Positions 56,349-64,000 of a stretch of DNA of 64,000 nt are shown piece by piece; the stretch's first letter is position 1, and each line of letters starts with the position of its first letter. The notes beneath the pieces were generated by a model. It saw only the letters and a list, made by a program, of their open reading frames with translations, had not been told where the DNA came from and did no database searches. The DNA comes from Nitrospira sp. (GTDB taxonomy: Bacteria; Nitrospirota; Nitrospiria; Nitrospirales; Nitrospiraceae), in the NCBI GenBank assembly GCA_022226955.1, contig CP092079.1, forward strand, positions 3,310,690-3,374,689. The letters are read 5' to 3'. Made by a program: the position numbers and the translations under genes.

Positions 56349-57984
56349 CCATCTATACGACACCACAATCCCTGAAATACCAGACGCCGTCGCCGCGCCA
56401 AAGGGGCGGTGGTATCCACACCTTGTCTGGCTCGTCCCTATTATCGCTGCCTTGATCGGGGGGTGGTTGGCGTTTAAGGCTGTTTGGGATCAGGGACCAA
56501 CCATTACCATCACGTTTCGAGCCGCCGAGGGGCTCGAGGTCAACAAAACAAAAATCAAATACAAGAACGTCGACATTGGGGAAGTCAAGCAAGTAATGAT
56601 CAGTGAAGATTTGACACAGGTCATTGTCACCGCGGAGATGTCGAAACGGTTTTCTCCGTATCTGAGAGATGATACCCGGTTCTGGATCGTCAGACCGAGG
56701 ATTGCCTTCGGCCAGGTTTCAGGACTTGGTACATTGTTCTCTGGCGCTTACATTGGGTTGGATGTTGGGTCCTCCGCGGAGGCGAGAAGGGATTTTCAGG
56801 GTCTCGAAGCGCCCCCTGTTCTTACGGGCGATGTAGCCGGCAGACAATTCATCATCAAAGGACCAGATCAAGGGTCAATCGATGTGGGGACATCAGTGTA
56901 CCTCCGCAGAGTGCCTGTGGGACGGGTGTTAGCGGCCAATCTCGATCAAGATGGAGCAGGAGTTACACTTACTGTTTTTGTGGAGGCTCCGTACGATCGA
57001 TTTGTCACCGAAAATACCCGATTTTGGAACGCGAGCGGGGTTGATGTCACGCTGGATTCGACCGGGTTTATGGTCCAGACTCAATCTCTTGCCACCATCG
57101 TACTTGGCGGCATCGCATTTGAGACCCCCGACAGTACCATGGCCATGGAGAAAGCCAAGGAACATACGATTTTCCACCTATTTGAAAACCGGGCGCAGGC
57201 GATGAAAGCGCCAGACAAGCAGGTTATCCGATTCGCCGCAAGCTTCACAGAATCTTTGCGTGGATTGACTGTTGGTTCTCCCGTCGAATTTCACGGTATT
57301 TCGGTTGGAGAAATCACGTCTATCGGAGCGGAGTACGATGCCCACACCCAGACGTACCACTTTCCGGTCGAATTCTCCCTTCATCCCGATCGATTGGCCA
57401 GACATTTCAAGAATACTTTAATGCGAGAAGACGATACCGGCTTAACCACAAAGGACAAGATAAACGCACTCGTAGAGCACGGGCTGCGCGCCCAATTGAA
57501 TACGGGAAGCCTGCTCACGGGGCAACTATTTGTCGCCCTAGATTTTTTCCCTGACGTTGAAACAGCTGCAGCGGACTGGACCAGGGACCCGCCGGAGCTA
57601 CCGACCATTCCCGGTGGTCTTTCCGGAATTGAACGAAACCTTTCGAACCTGACTAAAAAGCTAGATAAGGTTCCGTTCGATGCGATCGCAACGGATGTCC
57701 GCCATACGCTCCAATCCATGCGCACCGCACTGCAGCGTACGGAGCACCTGGTGCAACGGGTTGACGAACAGCTTCTACCGACAGCGCTGGCAACTATCGC
57801 GGAATCTAAACACGCGTTGCAGTCTGTGGAGCGCCTCACGGCATCCGATTCACCGCTCCAACAGGATGCGCGGGAAGCGATGCGCCAGCTAGGGAGAGCC
57901 TCCCAATCTCTTCAGACGTTGACTGATTATTTGGATCGCCATCCGGAAGCACTGATTCGCGGGAGAAAGGATGACAATCCATGA
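56341..57984 (+). CDS. pqiB: PqiB-type MCE-domain protein
   Basis: Spans the periplasm as a lipid-transport needle. The 547-residue protein has one N-terminal membrane helix (about 22-42), then three MCE/MlaD domains beginning near residues 47, 165 and 290 (ITFRAAEGLEVNKTKIKYKN; QGSIDVGTSVYLRRV; RGLTVGSPVEFHGISVGEI), and a C-terminal coiled coil. ATG 56341 is the start; TTG 56338 also in frame. It overlaps pqiA2. Confidence 0.9.
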   Translation: MANHLYDTTIPEIPDAVAAPKGRWYPHLVWLVPIIAALIGGWLAFKAVWDQGPTITITFRAAEGLEVNKTKIKYKNVDIGEVKQVMISEDLTQVIVTAEMSKRFSPYLRDDTRFWIVRPRIAFGQVSGLGTLFSGAYIGLDVGSSAEARRDFQGLEAPPVLTGDVAGRQFIIKGPDQGSIDVGTSVYLRRVPVGRVLAANLDQDGAGVTLTVFVEAPYDRFVTENTRFWNASGVDVTLDSTGFMVQTQSLATIVLGGIAFETPDSTMAMEKAKEHTIFHLFENRAQAMKAPDKQVIRFAASFTESLRGLTVGSPVEFHGISVGEITSIGAEYDAHTQTYHFPVEFSLHPDRLARHFKNTLMREDDTGLTTKDKINALVEHGLRAQLNTGSLLTGQLFVALDFFPDVETAAADWTRDPPELPTIPGGLSGIERNLSNLTKKLDKVPFDAIATDVRHTLQSMRTALQRTEHLVQRVDEQLLPTALATIAESKHALQSVERLTASDSPLQQDAREAMRQLGRASQSLQTLTDYLDRHPEALIRGRKDDNP

Positions 57985-58592
57985 GCCTTGTCCAGGCGCG
58001 ACTTGCCATGGGGGTGGTTTTATCCGTGCTCATCGCGGGTTGCGGGGCCTCGCCTCCCATACAGTATTACATGCTCAATAGCGGTGTTGTAACTGGAAAG
58101 GAACGCCCTCATCTTGCTCCGAACCTCTCGGTTGGTCTTGGGCCGATCACGCTACCCGAAATGATAGATCGCCCACAACTCGTGGTACGGACCAATACTA
58201 ACCGCGTCGTCGTTGCCGATACCCATCGCTGGGCCGGGCTGCTTAAGAACGAAATTCCCCGAGTCATTACGGAGAATCTTTCTCGGATACTTGGCTCTAC
58301 GAACATTCGGTATTATCCTCAGCACGGATCGGACACGGCCGAAACTCGAATCCATGTCAACATCCAGCGATTTGAGTCCGTCCTCGGCAAGACCGCCACA
58401 ATTGACGCCATTTGGACTATCCAACGGGCCGGGAGCACAGGACGACAGATCGATAGTGTGCACGTTCAAGAATCTGTACCCGATGAGAGTTACGACGCTG
58501 TGGTTGCCGCGTATGATCGGGCTATTTTCGCTGTGAGTCAAGCCATTGCCTCAACTCTCCAGGTATCTGAGGCGGCACGCTCAACTCCTTGA
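57981..58592 (+). CDS. pqiC: PqiC-type outer-membrane lipoprotein
   Basis: A 203-residue lipoprotein with lipobox LIAGCGAS and an ABC-type LPS-transport-auxiliary fold: YYMLNSG, VGLGPITLPEMIDRPQLV, and the typical late RVNIQRFES-like strand. It completes the pqiA-pqiA-pqiB-pqiC operon with an ATGA overlap. Confidence 0.85.
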   Translation: MSLVQARLAMGVVLSVLIAGCGASPPIQYYMLNSGVVTGKERPHLAPNLSVGLGPITLPEMIDRPQLVVRTNTNRVVVADTHRWAGLLKNEIPRVITENLSRILGSTNIRYYPQHGSDTAETRIHVNIQRFESVLGKTATIDAIWTIQRAGSTGRQIDSVHVQESVPDESYDAVVAAYDRAIFAVSQAIASTLQVSEAARSTP

Positions 58593-58731
58593 AGTGAGTC
58601 GACATACTTAGGTTCACAGCAGTGGGCGAAGGGATTGGCAGTAAATGCCTGCGTGACACTCCCGCAACTCCGTGTGCGGATCCTGCGAGTAGATGGCCGT
58701 TCATATGAGCCTGATTGATAAGGAATATTGA

Positions 58732-59676
58732 ATGAATGCTTTAGAAGTCTTAGTCAACTATGGGCCGTGGATACTATTCATTGTCGTATTTCTAGAACAA
58801 GCAGGGATTCCAATTCCTGCTATTCCTCTTTTAGTGACGGCAGGTGCCTTGGCAGGTGCCGGGAAAATGCATGTTGGTGTTGCGCTACTGGTTCCCCTCT
58901 TCGCCGCAGCCCTTCCCGATCTTGCCTGGTTTTACTTGGGGCGGTCGAGAGGGGGGAAAGTGTTGGGTCTTCTTTGCAAGGTGTCTCTCGAGCCTGATTC
59001 CTGCGTGAGGAGTTCGGAGAATCTGTTTCGACGCCATGGCACTCGCACGCTCCTGGTCGCGAAGTTCATCCCAGGCCTAAGCACCATTGCGCCTCCACTC
59101 GCAGGCATCGTCGGAATGTCAATTCCCATCTTCATCCTGTATGACACGGCTGGATCATTGTTGTGGATCGCTGTTTCCGAGGGAGTGGGATTCTTATTTA
59201 GCAATCAACTGGAGTCCATGATGGCACTTTTCGATCAGGCTGGTGAATGGATCCTCGTCACTGCTCTCATCGGGATTGCCATTTTTATCGGGCACAAATT
59301 TCATCGTAGACAACAGGTGTTGCGTGAACATCGGATGGCAAAGATTTCCACCGATGAATTGAAAGACATGATGGATGGCGGGTTGCCGGTCAAGATTATT
59401 GACGTCAGAAATCTCCTGTCGCGCGAGACGGACCCCGAAAGCATCCCTGGCGCCATACACTTGCTATTCGAAGAGATTGATCATCGCAAAGATGAGCTGC
59501 CGAAAGATCAAGAAGTTATCCTGTACTGCACGTGCCCGAACGATATCTCCAGCGCCCGTACAGCGCTAAAGCTGAAACAACACGGCATTCAACGTGTTCG
59601 GCCCCTTGCAGGAGGACTTGATGCGTGGAGAGAACGGAAGTACCCCACTGAACGAATTGACCTCCCGAGACTGTAG
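58732..59676 (+). CDS. DedA membrane protein fused to rhodanese
   Basis: A 314-residue fusion. Residues 1-190 are a DedA/VTT-type membrane domain (FLEQAGIPIPAIPLL, FIPGLSTIAPPLAGIVGMS), a family of lipid carriers. After a short linker, residues 210-310 are rhodanese-like (VKIIDVRNLLSRE, active-site loop CTCPND, LAGGLDAWRERKYP). A ribosome site AAGGAA precedes the start. The role of the soluble domain is unknown. Confidence 0.85.
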   Translation: MNALEVLVNYGPWILFIVVFLEQAGIPIPAIPLLVTAGALAGAGKMHVGVALLVPLFAAALPDLAWFYLGRSRGGKVLGLLCKVSLEPDSCVRSSENLFRRHGTRTLLVAKFIPGLSTIAPPLAGIVGMSIPIFILYDTAGSLLWIAVSEGVGFLFSNQLESMMALFDQAGEWILVTALIGIAIFIGHKFHRRQQVLREHRMAKISTDELKDMMDGGLPVKIIDVRNLLSRETDPESIPGAIHLLFEEIDHRKDELPKDQEVILYCTCPNDISSARTALKLKQHGIQRVRPLAGGLDAWRERKYPTERIDLPRL

Positions 59677-59890
59677 ATTTATGCAATGCACTTGGCCTGG
59701 ATAGGGCATGATCATGGAAAAAGCAAGACAAGCTCTCTAACTTACGGGGAGCTCGTAAGCCTCATCAGCTTGCAGGAGAACCAGGTATGCGATGGGCATG
59801 GGTTGCCTGCTAGAGCTCAAGATCCGGTACCGGTGTCGAGGGGAGGACTATCTCTTGGGTCAGGCACAACCAAGGACTCCGTCCGTTTGA

Positions 59891-60913
59891 TTAGAAACGA
59901 AAGGCACTGCCAATCCAGACCGTATTTACGATCGTAAGATCTCTCTCAAAGGTAAGTCTTCCTTGTGATCGAAGATAGCCAAGCGTGAGATCAATTCCTT
60001 GAGTGAGCGCGTATCGTCCTTCGATCTCACCTTGCACAGTCGTATCATGGGCGTCTCGGAAATCATCATCGGGCAAACTCGACGTAAATGAAGTCTTTTC
60101 AAAGTCTACCCCGCATCTAATCGAAATCCTATCCGTTACACGTGCCACTATTTCCGCCTCTACATAATGGATATACGAGGAGACGTCCTCGCCAAACTCA
60201 GGTTGTTTTCGCCCTTTCGCAAGTCCACGCTCAAGGTGGTAGCCAAGCATGAAAGTGACCCCTGGACTAAACTCCCACTCCATATGCGTGCCAAGCGTCC
60301 AGAAAAATGTATCGCGTTGGGAAAACGGTTCATTGTATGACCGTGTCCCATATCGGTTGAGAAGGCGTACAACAAGATTATCAAAGACCTTGCGCTCTAA
60401 CTCAATTGCACCAAAGTGGGTGGTGACACGCTCCGCCCCAATGCGAGATTCACCTAGACGGCTCTCTAGATGGTCTCCTAAAAGCATATTAGGACCATAA
60501 TGATACCGAAACCTGAGCAGTGTCTCCGCTGGGAGCGCTTGCGTGAGCTGCGCACCGAACGTGCCGTGATTGAATCTAGGATTGTTCTCGAAAATAAACC
60601 CTTGGGCTCGAATGGCAACATCCATTTTACCCCACGCAGGGAGATAAGACCGGGTCGCCTGAATCAGTGGCTCGACGACAAAGCTGCGCCCTTGACTGGG
60701 AGTGTCAAGAATCGGCTGTGTCGGGTCCTCAAGCAATGTTAGACGCTGTGAGGCAGAAAAATTGGATACGTTATCAGTATAAAATGTATTTAGCTCTCCT
60801 CCAACTTTCCATTTAGGCACAACCGGTTCAATAGGCTCGGCCCCCATCAATGAAGCGGGCCAGAGAAACACTGCAAGAAACAGTGCACGCCAGTCAAGAA
60901 AAACAAATCTCAT
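59891..60913 (-). CDS. Exported outer-membrane beta-barrel protein
   Basis: A 340-residue protein with a signal peptide (about 8-25) and alternating hydrophobic strands that end in SAFRF, a C-terminal aromatic typical of outer-membrane barrels. The text (ELNTFYTDNVSNFSASQ, then YHYGPNMLLGDH) resembles a family of surface-exposed porin-like proteins. ATG 60913 has GAGGAG upstream; an open frame to 60994 is less likely. The function is unknown. Confidence 0.65.
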   Translation of the reverse strand: MRFVFLDWRALFLAVFLWPASLMGAEPIEPVVPKWKVGGELNTFYTDNVSNFSASQRLTLLEDPTQPILDTPSQGRSFVVEPLIQATRSYLPAWGKMDVAIRAQGFIFENNPRFNHGTFGAQLTQALPAETLLRFRYHYGPNMLLGDHLESRLGESRIGAERVTTHFGAIELERKVFDNLVVRLLNRYGTRSYNEPFSQRDTFFWTLGTHMEWEFSPGVTFMLGYHLERGLAKGRKQPEFGEDVSSYIHYVEAEIVARVTDRISIRCGVDFEKTSFTSSLPDDDFRDAHDTTVQGEIEGRYALTQGIDLTLGYLRSQGRLTFERDLTIVNTVWIGSAFRF

Positions 60914-61143
60914 ATCGGTTTCACTCTCCTCAGATCTGGAAATCTTATTCACCCGCCTCATGGTCCTGGCCAAGGTTGGAAAACTTCGCTGCATAGAAGA
61001 TTTACCCGCTGTTCGACAGGAATACCTTGCACCGTCACGACCCTAGACAATTGGCGCTGAGGGGAGAACCTCAGCACGAAGCAAAGATAGGGTGGAGAGG
61101 ATGGCGCAAAAATCCGCCGCCCTCCCCCCCTCACGTAAGCAGG

Positions 61144-62661
61144 TTATTGCTTGAGAGGCCCGTGATAGAGGCTTTGCAGCAATTCGCTATTCCACTCACC
61201 TTCGACCATGACATGACCAGCCGCACCAAACTCGACCGCTTCGATCAGATTGTGATTGAGATACACGTATAAACCAGGTTGCTTAAAGGTATATAAAGCC
61301 GCACCTGCCGCACCTCCTCTTACAAACCACGTCTGCACATCTTTTAACGGCGGAGACGAAAATGAGCCCGTTTCCCACACGTAGTCCCCGTGGCCGCCGA
61401 TAAGGTGAGGCCGGGTATCTCGGTTTCCTTGCATGTGGATAAACAACACTCGTTCGCCGACTCTTGCTTTCATAGCGTCCTTGCCCGTTAATCCTCCGAC
61501 ACGTCCATTAAAAACAATGTGAGATGGGATGAGGCTATGCATCGATGCGACCCAGTCATTCAAATCTTCACCAGAGAACGAGTATTGTTTAAACTTTCCC
61601 GTGGCATCACGTGGTACATAAAAATCGTTTTCTCCGATGTAATAGGCTCGATCATAGGTTAACGGATTACCCTTTCCGTCGGTGAGCCCCTGGCGAGGCA
61701 GGACTAATATGACTCCCGTCATGCCATGCGTGACATGGTAAGGGGTCATGATTCCCTCAGGGGCGCAGTGATACAAAAACGTGCCCGATTTCGTAGCTTT
61801 AAAACGGATCATCGCTTGATTACCTGGCGTCACAGTCGTCAATGCCGCGCCTCCAAGCTTGCCAGTCACCGCATGCAGATCGATGTTATGCTCCATCAGA
61901 TTGGAAGATGGGTTTTTAATCGTTAATTCAACGTAATCTCCCTCATGAGCGACAATAGCTGGAGCAGGGATTGAGCCGTTGTAAGTCAGCGCCATAATCG
62001 CTGTGCCGTCATTATCCAAAACCCATTTCTTTTCCTGCACCGTCAGCTCAACGACAACCACTTTAGGATCAGCGGTCGTGGCTTGATCGTGTTGTGGCAA
62101 CATAGGCGGAGGGACGAGATCAAGCTTCACTCGCTCGAGTTTAGCAACGAAATTCTCTATTTCCTTGGAAGCGGCCGTGTTCACCATACTTAAATCATGG
62201 CCGGCTGTATCCATGTTGGAACTCTCATGTGCGAGCGTTCCAAGATAGGCCACGACGTCACGACGCGCTTGGGCATCCTCGACCATGATCGGCATCTTGC
62301 TATGCGCCTTTGGATTGCCTAAATAGAGCCGAACAAAATCAGACGGTCCATGCAGCCATTGCGTCAGTAAATCCTCTGTCCAAATAAGCCCTTTTACGTT
62401 GGATTCCTGAAGAGCATGACTATAGTCGTATCCAGGGTAAGAGCCTGCTTTCCTGCCGACCACCCCATTTAGAACCGGCCCAAATGCGTTTTGTGCCGTC
62501 TCGCCAACTTGGTGACAGGCGAGGCATTGCTTAAACAAGGTCTTCCCACGCTCCGGGCTACCTGGGAGATCTTTCGCCGCTACGGCAGGGCTCGACCAAG
62601 CCAGGAGGCAGAGGGGGATCCGGAAATTCGGACAGTGTGCTAAGTGGGAGCCTGGCTTCAC
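61144..62661 (-). CDS. nirK: Haem c-fused copper nitrite reductase, 5' end lost to IS
   Basis: Residues about 40-130 are a class I cytochrome c (QCLACHQVG), followed by a NirK body with all copper ligands: [36 protein letters not shown] and NHNLIEA. In known haem-tethered NirK such as that of Ralstonia pickettii the haem domain is C-terminal; here it is N-terminal. The signal peptide core (PLCLLAW, then PAVAA) survives, but the start codon and promoter are replaced by an IS3 element. An in-frame GTG at 62661, inside the IS end, could still give an exported product; I used it as the limit. Confidence 0.8.
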   Translation of the reverse strand: MKPGSHLAHCPNFRIPLCLLAWSSPAVAAKDLPGSPERGKTLFKQCLACHQVGETAQNAFGPVLNGVVGRKAGSYPGYDYSHALQESNVKGLIWTEDLLTQWLHGPSDFVRLYLGNPKAHSKMPIMVEDAQARRDVVAYLGTLAHESSNMDTAGHDLSMVNTAASKEIENFVAKLERVKLDLVPPPMLPQHDQATTADPKVVVVELTVQEKKWVLDNDGTAIMALTYNGSIPAPAIVAHEGDYVELTIKNPSSNLMEHNIDLHAVTGKLGGAALTTVTPGNQAMIRFKATKSGTFLYHCAPEGIMTPYHVTHGMTGVILVLPRQGLTDGKGNPLTYDRAYYIGENDFYVPRDATGKFKQYSFSGEDLNDWVASMHSLIPSHIVFNGRVGGLTGKDAMKARVGERVLFIHMQGNRDTRPHLIGGHGDYVWETGSFSSPPLKDVQTWFVRGGAAGAALYTFKQPGLYVYLNHNLIEAVEFGAAGHVMVEGEWNSELLQSLYHGPLKQ

Positions 62662-62700
62662 CCAGACCACCGAGAGGTGGTAGACGAGAGGAGCAAGGCA

Positions 62701-63000
62701 ATGAAACGCACGAGACGGAATCACGGAGCGACGTTTAAGGCGCAAGTGGCCTTGGCGGCGGTCAAAGGCGACAAGACGCTCGCGGAATTGGCCGAGCAGT
62801 TCCAGGTCCATCCCACGCAGATCACCGAATGGAAACAACAATTGCTGGCGCGGGTCGCCGACGTGTTTGGCGGCATCAAAGCAGCGGCAGACACGCCGGA
62901 TCTCAAAACGCTCCACGCCAAAATTGGTCAACTGGCGCTGGAGAATGATTTTTTAGCCGGGGCGCTCACCAAGGCGGGCTTGCGGAGCGTAAAGCCATGA
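62701..63000 (+). CDS. IS3-family OrfA (element 2)
   Basis: A 99-residue DNA-binding protein ([36 protein letters not shown]). AGAGGAG precedes the ATG. It overlaps orfB by ATGA. Confidence 0.9.
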   Translation: MKRTRRNHGATFKAQVALAAVKGDKTLAELAEQFQVHPTQITEWKQQLLARVADVFGGIKAAADTPDLKTLHAKIGQLALENDFLAGALTKAGLRSVKP

Positions 63001-63827
63001 TGGATCACACTCATCCCTTACCGGTTGTGCGACAATGCCAGTTGCTGAAGTTGGCCCGCTCGACCGCCTATTACCAGCCGACGCCGGTCTCCGAGACCAC
63101 GCTGGTGTTGATGCGGCGGATCGATGAGCTGCATCTGCACTATCCCTTTGCCGGGGCGCGCATGTTGCGCGATCTGCTACGGCACGAGGGCCACGCCATC
63201 GGGCGGCGTCACGTGGTCACCCTGATGCGTCGTATGGGGATTGAGGCCCTGTATCAGAAGCCGTCTCTCAGCCGGCGGCATCCGGCCCATCCTATTTACC
63301 CCTATCTCTTGCGGGATCTCACCATCGCGCGGCCCAATCATGTCTGGGCCGCCGATATCACCTACATTCCGATGCGCCGAGGCTTTGTGTATCTCTTTGT
63401 GGTGCTCGACTGGGCGAGTCGTCGGGTCTTGGCGTGGCGGCTGTCCAACACGCTGACTACCGACTTCTGTCTGGATGCGGTGCAAGCGGCCATCACCCCA
63501 AATGGCACTCCGACCATCTTCAATACGGACCAAGGGTGCCAATTCACGAGCCAGGAGTTCACGGGGATGCTCACCCACCATGGCATCCAGATCAGCATGG
63601 ACGGAAAAGGGTGGTGGCGAGACAACGTGTTCGTGGAGCGACTGTGGAAGAGCATTAAATACGAGGAGGTCTATTTGCATGCCTACGACACCGTCAATGC
63701 GGCCCACCAGGGCTTGGCGCACTACCTGCCGTTCTACAATCAAACCAGGCCGCATCGGGCGCTTGACGGCCAAAAACCCGACCAGGTGTACTATGCCCAT
63801 CTGACGACACAGCTGACGGCTGCGTGA
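62997..63827 (+). CDS. IS3-family OrfB transposase (element 2)
   Basis: A 276-residue integrase-type transposase with DDE residues in AADITYIPM, FNTDQGCQF and VFVERLWKSIKYEEV. It appears intact and differs in sequence from element 1, so it came from a separate IS type. Confidence 0.92.
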   Translation: MMDHTHPLPVVRQCQLLKLARSTAYYQPTPVSETTLVLMRRIDELHLHYPFAGARMLRDLLRHEGHAIGRRHVVTLMRRMGIEALYQKPSLSRRHPAHPIYPYLLRDLTIARPNHVWAADITYIPMRRGFVYLFVVLDWASRRVLAWRLSNTLTTDFCLDAVQAAITPNGTPTIFNTDQGCQFTSQEFTGMLTHHGIQISMDGKGWWRDNVFVERLWKSIKYEEVYLHAYDTVNAAHQGLAHYLPFYNQTRPHRALDGQKPDQVYYAHLTTQLTAA

Positions 63828-64000
63828 TCAGCAACACGCCAGGCGCCACTTAAGAACGGAACCATTCTGTCCAAACAAATGGTTTCATTATTGTTCACTA
63901 GATGGACACCAGTGGCGGGGGACCAGACAATGCTGCCAGAACGAAAGTTTTGAAACTCTCCATGGTATTCCATGAAGCATTATCGAAGCATTATCAAAAA

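Larger units (their letters stand above)
62629..63873 (+). mobile_element. IS3-family element 2
   Basis: Ends are CGGACAG on the left and CTGTCCA on the right; the inner parts GTGGGAGCCTGG and CCAGGCGCCAC also pair approximately. The element holds orfA and orfB on the plus strand. No clean target duplication was found, so the exact limits are uncertain by a few bases. It lies antisense to nirK and covers its original start. Confidence 0.8.

Noticed and set aside
24202..64000. CRISPR array or cas genes linked to the Tn7-like element
   Set aside because: No regularly spaced repeats with unique spacers and no Cas-like protein was seen.

Overview
The window looks like chromosome of a Nitrospira-type bacterium (phylum Nitrospirota). 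The basis is the proton-pumping end of a complex I operon with two consecutive nuoM genes, an arrangement known from Nitrospira, together with P460-type cytochromes and copper nitrite reductases. This assignment is inference from gene content; no rRNA or other phylogenetic marker was compared.

Bases 1 to about 24,200 are ordinary chromosome. They hold nuoG(C-terminal end)-I-J-K-L-M1-M2-N (1-8550), a CHASE3 kinase / response regulator / hybrid kinase group (8658-12244), and a run of small housekeeping genes: phosphodiester glycosidase, rhodanese, pyrE, cbiX, DUF523/DUF1722 and a photolyase gene carrying an in-frame amber codon. After tRNA-Leu(CAG) and a helicase-like protein without a Walker A motif comes rplI-glyA-nrdR. 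The block ends with a Rossmann-fold sensor kinase and its NarL-type regulator.

At about 24,215, 14 bases past the stop of that regulator, a Tn7-like transposon seems to begin. Three 14-bp repeats at an exact 19-bp period mark the end. Reading inward are an XRE regulator, tnsA, tnsB, tnsC, a short tniQ, a long tnsD/tniQ and a DUF2384-type protein. No cas gene or CRISPR array is visible. The far end of the element was not found, so it probably lies beyond 64,000.

Bases 33,000-64,000 are accessory DNA, plausibly the cargo. They hold three P460-family cytochromes, a di-haem peroxidase, a Crp/Fnr regulator, SelO, MsrA, MsrB, a thioredoxin-like protein and a beta-propeller protein. They also hold AlkA and Ogt, a flavin-binding oxidase-family protein, an AniA-like nitrite reductase, catalase, a DyP peroxidase, a PqiA-PqiA-PqiB-PqiC set, a DedA-rhodanese fusion and a haem-c-fused NirK. 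The shared theme is reactive nitrogen and oxygen species: making or removing NO and peroxide, repairing oxidised methionine and alkylated DNA, and guarding the envelope. The region is also scarred: two IS3-family elements (one has removed the 5' end of the fused nirK), an IS5-type MITE, an IS3 remnant and several gene fragments.
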